The notes beneath the pieces are model-generated. The model was given only the letters and a program-made list of their open reading frames with translations. It was not told where the DNA came from and did no database searches. From Kiritimatiellia bacterium (GTDB lineage Bacteria > Verrucomicrobiota > Kiritimatiellia > SLAD01): a DNA stretch of 5,187 bases. Location: the NCBI GenBank assembly GCA_007126995.1, contig SLAD01000203.1, positions 1 to 5,187 on the forward strand. The letters are read 5' to 3'. Numbering within the stretch: the stretch's first letter is position 1; every line of letters begins with the position of its first letter. The translations under genes were made by a program, and so were the position numbers. Below are positions 1 through 5,002 of this stretch, in pieces.

Positions 1-893
1 ATGTTCTCGTCGTACGTCGGGCCGGGCCGCGCCCCGCCATCGAGATATAGCGGTGACTCGTAATGAATAAAGCCCAACGGCACAAACTCGGTGAAGCCGC
101 CCGTGTCCTGTTGAATCGAGCGCAGCAGCGCAATATGGTGCGCCCAGTGCCGCGGCTCGTCGACGTGCCCGTACATGATCGTGGATGTGGTGGGCACACC
201 TTCCTCGTGGGCGGCGCGGATGATGGAAACCCAGTCGTCCGCCGAAAGTTTGTCCTGCGTCAGCTTTTTGCGCACCTCCACATCGAGGATCTCGGCGGCG
301 GTGCCCGGCATGGAGTCCAGTCCGTGCGCTTTCAGGTCGCGTATGAATTCCGCCGGCGTGCAGCGTGCCTTTTTCGCGCCAAACCAGATTTCGAAGGGCG
401 AAAATGCGTGGATATGGATATCCGGCACCTCGGCCTTAATCGCCATCAAGATGTTGCGATAATGGTCAGCAGGGATTTTGGGGTGCAAGCCGCCCTGAAT
501 GCAGACCTCGGTCGCGCCGCGATCCCACGCCTCGCGGGCGCGCCGCGCGACTTCGTCCAAGGATAGCGATTCGGCCTCGGCGTCTTCAAAGCGTTTGCGG
601 AAGTTGCAGAAACGGCAACCCATGTAGCAGATGTTGGTGAAATTGATGTTGCGCGTGATGACGAACGACACCTCATCGCCGACCCGGCTGGAACGGACCA
701 AATCGGCCGCCCGCAGGACCGCTCGCAGCTCGGCGCCCTCCGTATAGAAGAGCTGCTCCCCTTCCGCGGTGGAGATTTCCTGATCCTGAAAAGGTTTTTC
801 CAGAATGCGCGCGATCCGGGGATCAATTTGACTAAGGTCTTGCTCCCAGTAAGCTACTTGCGCCGCGTTCAGTTTGCGTAGTGGTGTGATCAT
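1..893 (-). CDS. cofH: FO synthase subunit CofH (5-amino-6-(D-ribitylamino)uracil--L-tyrosine 4-hydroxyphenyl transferase), C-terminus cut by the window edge
   Basis: A cytoplasmic radical SAM enzyme. CofH joins a tyrosine-derived 4-hydroxybenzyl group to 5-amino-6-ribitylaminouracil; CofG then closes the ring to give FO, the chromophore of coenzyme F420. The open frame gives 297 residues without a stop; the family usually has about 370-400, so roughly 80 C-terminal residues lie outside. Visible: the CX3CX2C iron-sulfur motif at C89, C93 and C96 inside NINFTNICYMGCRFC; QGGLHP at 133-138; HIHAFSP at 160-166; SMPGTAAEIL at 194-203; MYGHV at 240-244; and a C-terminal part with GGFTEFVPL and SPLYLDGGARPGP. 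These follow the CofH half of mycobacterial FbiC closely, as I recall it. MqnE, the nearest paralogue, has a different PGGGAEI motif. The ATG at 893 is the only ATG or GTG before an in-frame stop at 915-917, and no Shine-Dalgarno site precedes it. The gene is divergent from the aminotransferase. Identification as CofH is firm; the substrate is inferred from the family. Confidence 0.9.
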   Translation of the reverse strand, partial: MITPLRKLNAAQVAYWEQDLSQIDPRIARILEKPFQDQEISTAEGEQLFYTEGAELRAVLRAADLVRSSRVGDEVSFVITRNINFTNICYMGCRFCNFRKRFEDAEAESLSLDEVARRAREAWDRGATEVCIQGGLHPKIPADHYRNILMAIKAEVPDIHIHAFSPFEIWFGAKKARCTPAEFIRDLKAHGLDSMPGTAAEILDVEVRKKLTQDKLSADDWVSIIRAAHEEGVPTTSTIMYGHVDEPRHWAHHIALLRSIQQDTGGFTEFVPLGFIHYESPLYLDGGARPGPTYDEN

Positions 894-902
894 CGCAATA
901 TC

Positions 903-908
903 GTTATA
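903..908 (-). promoter_or_regulatory. Possible -10 box for cofH
   Basis: On the minus strand TATAAC lies here, with its last base 9 nt before the cofH ATG. Transcription would start within a few bases of the ATG. That fits the missing Shine-Dalgarno site and suggests a leaderless or nearly leaderless mRNA. No good -35 match is present at 16-18 bp, so this is weak evidence. Confidence 0.25.
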
Positions 909-975
909 CCTGAATCAGATATACAATCGCAGCACGCCGATCGTGTCGAGCAATTTCCCAGATCCCGTTCCGCGC

Positions 976-989
976 TTGACGTTTGTCAT
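976..989. promoter_or_regulatory. Small dyad TGAC-N4-GTCA over the candidate -35 box
   Basis: TGAC (977-980) and GTCA (985-988) form a perfect inverted repeat with a 4-bp spacer; with flanks it reads TTGAC-N4-GTCAT. The shape resembles CRP/FNR-family half-sites (TTGAT-N4-ATCAA and variants), but the match is short and could be chance. Covering the -35 box, a bound protein would more likely repress the rightward operon. Which regulator is involved cannot be told. Confidence 0.25.
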
Positions 990-1003
990 CACGAGCGCAT
1001 ACC
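976..1003 (+). promoter_or_regulatory. Candidate sigma-70-type promoter of the aminotransferase operon
   Basis: TTGACG (976-981, five of six to the -35 consensus) is followed after 16 bp by CATACC (998-1003, three of six to TATAAT). This would start transcription near 1010, about 20-25 nt before the aminotransferase ATG. The -35 box is good and the -10 box poor, so activation by a regulator is plausible. A second TTGACG at 1005-1010 is too close to the gene to serve as a -35. Confidence 0.35.
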
Positions 1004-1033
1004 CTTGACGATTGTTAACTAGGGGAAAAACTG

Positions 1034-2374
1034 ATGAGTACACCGCAACTGCCTCCGTATGATCACACGCCTGCTCCTTATGAAGGGCCTTCCTTTGATG
1101 AAGTCATGGAGATGCGTAAACGCTATCTCACGCCCGCGCTGGTCACGTATTACAAGAATCCCATCATGCTGGTCGAAGGCTCGATGCAGTACCTGTTCGA
1201 CGAGAAGGGCAGGCGCTTCGTCGATATGTTCGGCGGCATCGTTACAGTCAGTGTCGGACATAGTCATCCCCATGTGATGGAGGCCGCGCGCAAGCAGTTC
1301 GAGCGGCTGCAGCATACTACGACCATCTATTTGCATCCCGCTGTCGCCACCTATGGCAAAGAGTTAGCAGCCCGCATGCCGGGCGACTTGAGCGTCTGCT
1401 ATTTCGTCAACTCGGGATCCGAAGCCAACGATTTGGCGATGACCATGGCGCGGGCGTACACCGGCAACTACGATTTGGTGGCGCTGCGCAATGCCTATCA
1501 CGGCGGCATTTCGAGCACTATGGGGCTGACCTCGCATCACACGTGGAAATACAATGTGCCGCACTCGTTCGGCATTCAGCATGCCTTGATGCCGGACACG
1601 TATCGCGGGCCCTGGCTTGCCGATGACCCGGATGCGGACAAGAAGTATGCCGACGACGTGCTCGATATGATTCGCTTTGGCACCTCCGGCCAGGTGGCTG
1701 CTTTCATTGCGGAGTCGATTCAGGGCGTCGGGGGCACGGTGGTCTTTCCCGACGGCTACTTGAAGCGTGTTTACGAACATGTCCGTGCGCACGGTGGCAT
1801 CTGTATCGCCGACGAAGTGCAAGCCGGTTTCGGTCGTACGGGTTCTCATTTCTGGGGCTTTGAAACGCAGGAGGTCGTGCCGGATATCGTCACGATGGCG
1901 AAAGGGATCGGCAACGGCGCGCCGCTGGCAGCCGTGGTGACCACGCCCGAGATCGCACAGACGTTGACGAGCCGTATTCACTTCAACACCTACGGCGGCA
2001 ATCCGGTGTCCTGTGCGATGGGCAAGGCCGTGCTCGAAGTGATTGAGAAGGAAGGCCTGCAAGCACACTGTGCGGAACTCGGCGCCTACTTTATGGACGG
2101 GCTGAACAAGTTACAGGACAAGCATGACATCATCGGTCAGGTGCGCGGTAAGGGCCTGATGTTGGGTGTCGAGCTCGTGAAGGACCGCAAGACCAAGGAA
2201 CCTGCTGCCGCCGAGTGTGCGCAGGTTTTCGAAGCCGTGAAGGACATGGGGCTCTTGATGGGTAAGGGCGGACTGTTCGGCAACGTATTGCGCGTCAAGC
2301 CGCCCATGTGCATCCAGCGGGCTGATGTCGATTTCGCCTTAGAAGTCTTGGATCGAGCTTTCGCCGGACTTTAA
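1034..2374 (+). CDS. AGXT2-like class III aminotransferase (alanine--glyoxylate type), PLP-dependent
   Basis: A complete 446-residue fold-type I PLP enzyme, probably cytoplasmic. It moves an amino group between an amino acid (alanine in the best-known relatives) and a keto acid such as glyoxylate or pyruvate. Visible: GIVTVSVGHSHP at 68-79; NSGSEAN at 126-132 for the cofactor phosphate; AYHG at 154-157; IADEVQ at 258-263 with D260 facing the PLP ring nitrogen; the Schiff-base lysine K290 in MAKGIGNG; FNTYGGNP at 317-324; and VRGKGLM at 370-376. Over most of its length it follows human AGXT2 as I recall it, including FGRTGSHFWGF and the PDIVTMAKGIGNG stretch. AGGGG (1021-1025) lies 8 nt before the ATG. 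It is the first of three same-strand genes; 42 nt separate it from ald, which suggests co-transcription and a role in alanine metabolism. Family assignment is secure. The true amino donor is not: omega-amino acids such as beta-alanine, beta-aminoisobutyrate or taurine are possible. Confidence 0.9.
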   Translation: MSTPQLPPYDHTPAPYEGPSFDEVMEMRKRYLTPALVTYYKNPIMLVEGSMQYLFDEKGRRFVDMFGGIVTVSVGHSHPHVMEAARKQFERLQHTTTIYLHPAVATYGKELAARMPGDLSVCYFVNSGSEANDLAMTMARAYTGNYDLVALRNAYHGGISSTMGLTSHHTWKYNVPHSFGIQHALMPDTYRGPWLADDPDADKKYADDVLDMIRFGTSGQVAAFIAESIQGVGGTVVFPDGYLKRVYEHVRAHGGICIADEVQAGFGRTGSHFWGFETQEVVPDIVTMAKGIGNGAPLAAVVTTPEIAQTLTSRIHFNTYGGNPVSCAMGKAVLEVIEKEGLQAHCAELGAYFMDGLNKLQDKHDIIGQVRGKGLMLGVELVKDRKTKEPAAAECAQVFEAVKDMGLLMGKGGLFGNVLRVKPPMCIQRADVDFALEVLDRAFAGL

Positions 2375-2386
2375 TCCGTAAACGAG

Positions 2387-2394
2387 CGGGCCCG
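2387..2394. other. 8-bp GC palindrome between the aminotransferase gene and ald
   Basis: CGGGCCCG lies in the 42-nt gap between the aminotransferase stop and the ald start. It has no room for a loop and no T-run follows, so it is not a terminator. The short gap supports co-transcription. Confidence 0.3.
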
Positions 2395-2405
2395 GTGCCG
2401 CGATG

Positions 2406-2411
2406 AAGGAG
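2406..2411 (+). promoter_or_regulatory. ald: Shine-Dalgarno site of ald that decides its start
   Basis: AAGGAG lies 5 nt before the ATG at 2417. A GTG at 2411 is in frame but overlaps this site and so cannot be the start served by it. Starting at the ATG gives MQIGIPREVK, the usual alanine dehydrogenase N-terminus. Confidence 0.8.
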
Positions 2412-2416
2412 TGAAC

Positions 2417-3514
2417 ATGCAAATCGGAATCCCCCGCGAAGTAAAAGTGAAAGAGAATCGTGTGGCGTGCACCCCGGGCGGTGTCCGCATGCTGGTCCAA
2501 TCGGGTCACACGGTGCTGGTCGAAAATGATGCTGGCATCGGGGCGGGCTACGACAACGCGCAATACGAGCTGGCCGGCGCGAAGATCGTGCCGATGGCGG
2601 CGGATGCCTGGTCGGCGGAGATGGTGATCAAGGTGAAGGAACCGATCGCCTCCGAATACGAGTTTCTGCGCCCGGACCTGATTCTCTTCACCTACTTGCA
2701 CCTTGCGGCGGATCAACCGTTGACGGTCAAATTGGCGGAACAGAAGGTGGCCTCGATTGCCTACGAAACGGTGCAGGTAGGCCGGCGTTTGCCGCTGCTC
2801 GAGCCGATGAGCGAGATTGCGGGTCGCATGGCGTCCATTGTGGGTGCCCATTTCTTGAGCAAGGCGCAAGGCGGTAAAGGCGTATTGTTGGGCGGTGTGC
2901 CCGGCGTGTCGCCCGGCAAGGCCTTGGTGATGGGCGGCGGTACCGCCGGTATCAATGCCGGCCGCGTTGCCGCCGGCATTGGCGCCGAAGTGACGATTCT
3001 GGAAGTGGACTTGGAGAAGATGCGGTTTCTGGATATCACCATGCATTCCACGGCGCATACGCTGTACTCGAATGAGCAGAACTTGCTGGAAGCGTTGCCT
3101 TCCGTCGACCTACTGATTGGCGCGGTACTGTTGCCGGGCGCGAAGGCCCCGAAACTGATCACGCGCAAGATGTTGGAAGTGATGAAGCCCGGTACGGTCT
3201 TCGTCGACATTGCGATTGATCAGGGCGGTTGCGCGGAAACGTCCCGTCCCACCACGCACGAAGATCCCATTTACTTCGAAGAAGATATTCTGCACTACTG
3301 CGTCGCCAACATGCCCGGTGCCTACGCCCGCACGTCGACACAGGCGTTGACCAATGCCACCAGCCAGTACGCACTCAAAATTGCGAACTTGGGACTGGAA
3401 GAGGCACTCCGGCAAATGCCCGAGTTAAAGCCGGGATTGAATACCTATGGTGGCCACGTGACGTATCAGGCCGTTGCCGATGCGCACGGGCTAGCGTATA
3501 TACCCTACGAATAA
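2417..3514 (+). CDS. ald: NAD-dependent L-alanine dehydrogenase
   Basis: Catalyses L-alanine + NAD+ + H2O to pyruvate + ammonium + NADH, reversibly, in the cytoplasm; relatives are usually hexamers. The 365-residue product has the normal family length. Visible: IGIPREVK at 3-10; the substrate-binding arginine R15 in KENR; the lysine in VKVKEP (K74); the catalytic histidine H95 in YLHLA; a glycine-rich NAD loop GGGTAGINAG at 173-182; an acidic residue D198 after the second strand (ILEVD), which fits NAD rather than NADP; and D268 in DIAIDQGG. All key positions known from characterised alanine dehydrogenases appear intact. The start at 2417 rests on the AAGGAG site 5 nt upstream. The gene lies 42 nt after the aminotransferase and 48 nt before the DUF1343 gene on the same strand. 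Together with the aminotransferase it can regenerate alanine or pyruvate. Function is secure; the physiological direction is not known. Confidence 0.96.
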   Translation: MQIGIPREVKVKENRVACTPGGVRMLVQSGHTVLVENDAGIGAGYDNAQYELAGAKIVPMAADAWSAEMVIKVKEPIASEYEFLRPDLILFTYLHLAADQPLTVKLAEQKVASIAYETVQVGRRLPLLEPMSEIAGRMASIVGAHFLSKAQGGKGVLLGGVPGVSPGKALVMGGGTAGINAGRVAAGIGAEVTILEVDLEKMRFLDITMHSTAHTLYSNEQNLLEALPSVDLLIGAVLLPGAKAPKLITRKMLEVMKPGTVFVDIAIDQGGCAETSRPTTHEDPIYFEEDILHYCVANMPGAYARTSTQALTNATSQYALKIANLGLEEALRQMPELKPGLNTYGGHVTYQAVADAHGLAYIPYE

Positions 3515-3529
3515 ACACAGCATCTCTCC

Positions 3530-3547
3530 GTTGGGCTCACGCCCGAC
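3530..3547 (+). other. Small hairpin between ald and the DUF1343 gene
   Basis: GTTGGGC (3530-3536) and GCCCGAC (3541-3547) can form a 7-bp stem with one G-U pair and a TCAC loop. No T-run follows, so it is not a classic terminator. It might stabilise or separate the messages of ald and the next gene, 15 nt downstream. Confidence 0.35.
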
Positions 3548-3562
3548 CATCAGTAGGTAACT

Positions 3563-4687
3563 ATGGCGCTGGCTTATCAAGCGGGTTTGGATGGATTGCT
3601 CGATGGTGACTACGCCAGCTTGCTTGATGGCGCTCGCATTGGTTTGGTTTGTCATCCCGCCAGTCGTGACCGCAACGGCTGTCATGCGGCGGATCGCCTG
3701 CATGAGCGCATTGGTGCGCGACTAACCTGCTTAATGGGGCCGGAACACGGCTACGACGGCCGCGCGGCAGCGGGCGAATCGGTCGCTACCACCACGCATC
3801 CCGAATGGGATATCCCGATCTTCTCGCTGTATGGTGATACGGAGCAGTCGCTGCGCGCCATGACGGATCTCGTCGATGTGTTGGTGTTCGATCTGCAGGA
3901 TCTTTCTGTGCGCTGCTACACCTATGTCTATACCCTGCAACGATTGCTTGAGGCAGCGGCAAAACATAAGCTGAAGGTGGTGGTGACGGATCGGGTCACG
4001 CCGTTGCTCTCCTGTGTTGATGGCCCGATGCTTGATGAAGCGTTCCGCAGCATCGTGGCGCCGATTCCTGTGCCGCTCGTGTATGGCATGACGCCGGGCG
4101 AAACCGCGCAGTGGCTGGTGCAGCACCAGCAGCTGGACGTGGACTTGCACGTCGTGCCGGCCAGCGGTTGCACGCGGGAAACCATATCGCCCGCACTGTG
4201 GCCCCAGTGGACGCCGCCCTCGCCGGCGATCCGTTCGTGGGATTGTGCCTTATGTTTCCCGATCACGGTCTTCACTGAAGCGTTGCCGCACATTGATTGT
4301 GCGCGTGCTACGGCGCAGGCCTTCCGGTTGCTGTATGCCGACTGGTTGGACAGCGCCGCATTCGTGGCCGCCATGCAGGCCCGCGCACTCCCCGGCATGG
4401 TCTTCGAAGTCGATCCGCACGGCGTGCAACTGCGCGTAACCAGCGCTGCCGACTACCGACCGGCATACACGGCCGTGTGCATGCTTTACGAGATGGCGCA
4501 ACTGCACGGCACGGATCAGGTTTGGCATCAGGACGTGTGTCGACCGGACTGGTTCGATCGCCTGATGGGCACCGATCGCGTGCGAAAGCACTTGTTGGAT
4601 GGCGGCAAGCCAGAAGAGCTGGCCGCCGAATGGGCGAACGCCCAAGCCGCCTTCAAGCAGCAACGCGCCGCCTTGCTGATTTACTGA
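3563..4687 (+). CDS. Divergent DUF1343 (NamZ/YbbC-like) family protein
   Basis: A 374-residue protein of the DUF1343 family, whose characterised members (NamZ) are exo-beta-N-acetylmuramidases that release MurNAc from peptidoglycan fragments. Family marks visible: GLVCHPAS at 27-34; GPEHGYDGRAAAGE at 59-72; IFSLYG at 86-91; VDVLVFDLQD at 104-113; CYTYVYTL at 118-125; VDGPMLD at 152-158; YGMTPGE at 174-180; and a typical C-terminal end from DWFDRLMG (329-336) to LLIY. Several motifs are altered. The usual DRPNP is DRVTP (143-147), the usual PSPNMP is PSPAIR (219-224), and the GRGT...PFE...GAP block is not recognisable around 230-265. The frame is intact with no sign of a frameshift, so this looks like a divergent subfamily or a pseudoenzyme. 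No signal peptide or membrane segment is present, suggesting a cytoplasmic protein. The ATG follows a weak TAGGT site (3554-3558). It is last in the putative alanine operon. Family assignment is good; activity is uncertain. Confidence 0.75.
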   Translation: MALAYQAGLDGLLDGDYASLLDGARIGLVCHPASRDRNGCHAADRLHERIGARLTCLMGPEHGYDGRAAAGESVATTTHPEWDIPIFSLYGDTEQSLRAMTDLVDVLVFDLQDLSVRCYTYVYTLQRLLEAAAKHKLKVVVTDRVTPLLSCVDGPMLDEAFRSIVAPIPVPLVYGMTPGETAQWLVQHQQLDVDLHVVPASGCTRETISPALWPQWTPPSPAIRSWDCALCFPITVFTEALPHIDCARATAQAFRLLYADWLDSAAFVAAMQARALPGMVFEVDPHGVQLRVTSAADYRPAYTAVCMLYEMAQLHGTDQVWHQDVCRPDWFDRLMGTDRVRKHLLDGGKPEELAAEWANAQAAFKQQRAALLIY

Positions 4688-4691
4688 CGTG

Positions 4692-4754
4692 TCGGTAGCT
4701 GTCTTGTGCATGGGCCACCCCAATGCTTAGCGAAGTCGGGCAATGAGCTACCGA
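4692..4754. repeat. 9-bp inverted repeat enclosing an inner hairpin
   Basis: TCGGTAGCT (4692-4700) and AGCTACCGA (4746-4754) are perfect reverse complements 45 nt apart, starting 5 nt after the stop codon of the DUF1343 gene. Inside, GCATGGG (4708-4714) can pair with CCC and ATGC (4718-4720 and 4723-4726) around a CCA loop with a two-base bulge. The fold could protect the 3' end of the operon message or be part of a repeat element. Confidence 0.45.
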
Positions 4755-4862
4755 TGATTGAATATCCGGCGGAAAGCTTTAGACATGGGCGGGAATGCCC
4801 CTGTTCCCGTCTGTCGGAGCAAGGACATTCCTGTCCTTGCAAAGAAGACCATGCGCTAAGCA
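4724..4862. repeat. Long-range 9-bp inverted repeat
   Basis: TGCTTAGCG (4724-4732) and CGCTAAGCA (4854-4862) are perfect reverse complements separated by 121 nt and enclose the two REP-like hairpins. The left arm lies inside the loop of the 4692-4754 repeat, so both stems together would be a pseudoknot; in RNA they are more likely alternatives. As DNA the arms could be the ends of a small inserted element, though they are short. Confidence 0.35.
4782..4840. repeat. Two adjacent REP-like hairpins
   Basis: Hairpin A has stem CGGGAA/TTCCCG (4790-4795, 4804-4809), an 8-nt loop, and outer GACA/TGTC (4782-4785, 4812-4815). Nine bases after its inner stem, hairpin B has a perfect 9-bp stem GCAAGGACA/TGTCCTTGC (4819-4827, 4832-4840) with a TTCC loop. 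Both share the pattern GG...ATTC or ATGCC...CCTGTYCC, as if they were diverged copies of one unit. Twin imperfect palindromes between genes are typical of REP/BIME-type elements. No T-run follows B, so this is not a standard terminator. Copy number cannot be judged from one window. Confidence 0.5.
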
Positions 4863-4916
4863 GCAGCGCACGGCTTCGCCAAGGATTTAGATGGGCATCG
4901 TTAACAAAAAACCTCC

Positions 4917-4944
4917 TTGCATCACTTCTCGTGCACGCTAGGCT
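4917..4944 (+). promoter_or_regulatory. Candidate promoter of the lipoprotein gene
   Basis: TTGCAT (4917-4922) and TAGGCT (4939-4944) are spaced by 16 bp and match the sigma-70 boxes at four and three of six bases. Transcription would start near 4951, leaving a leader of about 50 nt. The palindrome CGTGCACG at 4930-4937 lies in the spacer. The match is weak. Confidence 0.25.
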
Positions 4945-4977
4945 GTCGTAGAAATTATTCATTACGATACGTGCACG
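4930..4977. promoter_or_regulatory. Pair of identical palindromes, possible operator of the lipoprotein gene
   Basis: The 8-bp palindrome CGTGCACG occurs at 4930-4937 and again at 4970-4977, 40 bp apart from start to start, close to four helical turns. One copy sits in the candidate promoter spacer and the other in the leader, 25 nt before the lipoprotein ATG. The arrangement suits a dimeric regulator bound at two sites, but the regulator is unknown. Confidence 0.35.
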
Positions 4978-5002
4978 ATTCAACCAGATCAGGAGACGAC
5001 CA

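Larger units (their letters stand above)
4688..5002. other. Structured intergenic region without a convincing gene
   Basis: These 315 bases hold no open frame that looks protein coding: short frames on both strands run through hairpins and lack recognisable domains. The DNA is unusually rich in inverted repeats: 4692-4700 with 4746-4754, 4724-4732 with 4854-4862, the two hairpins at 4790-4840, and 4852-4857 with 4865-4870. None is followed by a T-run, so a rho-independent terminator for the operon is not evident. The last 90 bases appear to be the promoter region of the lipoprotein gene. A structured small RNA cannot be excluded. Confidence 0.6.

Noticed and set aside
63..566. 167-codon open frame on the plus strand, and a shorter one at 175-462
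   Set aside because: Antisense to cofH with no recognisable domain; the opposite strand carries clear CofH motifs over the same bases.
446..826. 126-codon minus-strand frame
   Set aside because: Lies in another frame of cofH; its sequence is low-complexity Arg/Ser-rich, as expected of a shadow frame.
1..893. Aminofutalosine synthase (MqnE) or MqnC instead of CofH
   Set aside because: The motif is SMPGTAAEIL rather than the MqnE PGGGAEI form, and the C-terminal part follows the CofH domain of FbiC.
1005..1010. Second TTGACG as a -35 box
   Set aside because: Its -10 box would fall on the ribosome binding site and start codon of the aminotransferase gene.
1364..2068. 234-codon minus-strand frame
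   Set aside because: Antisense shadow of the aminotransferase gene, His/Arg-rich with no domain.
2411..2413. GTG as the ald start
   Set aside because: It overlaps the AAGGAG ribosome binding site; the ATG at 2417 has correct spacing and gives the family N-terminus.
2339..3058. 239-codon minus-strand frame
   Set aside because: Antisense shadow of ald, and it also crosses the end of the aminotransferase gene.
4819..4840. Rho-independent terminator of the alanine operon
   Set aside because: The stem is strong, but the bases that follow are AAAGAAGACC with no T-run on the plus strand, and none follows on the minus strand either.
4688..5002. tRNA or other known RNA gene
   Set aside because: No cloverleaf, T-loop (GGTTCRA) or known riboswitch core was seen.
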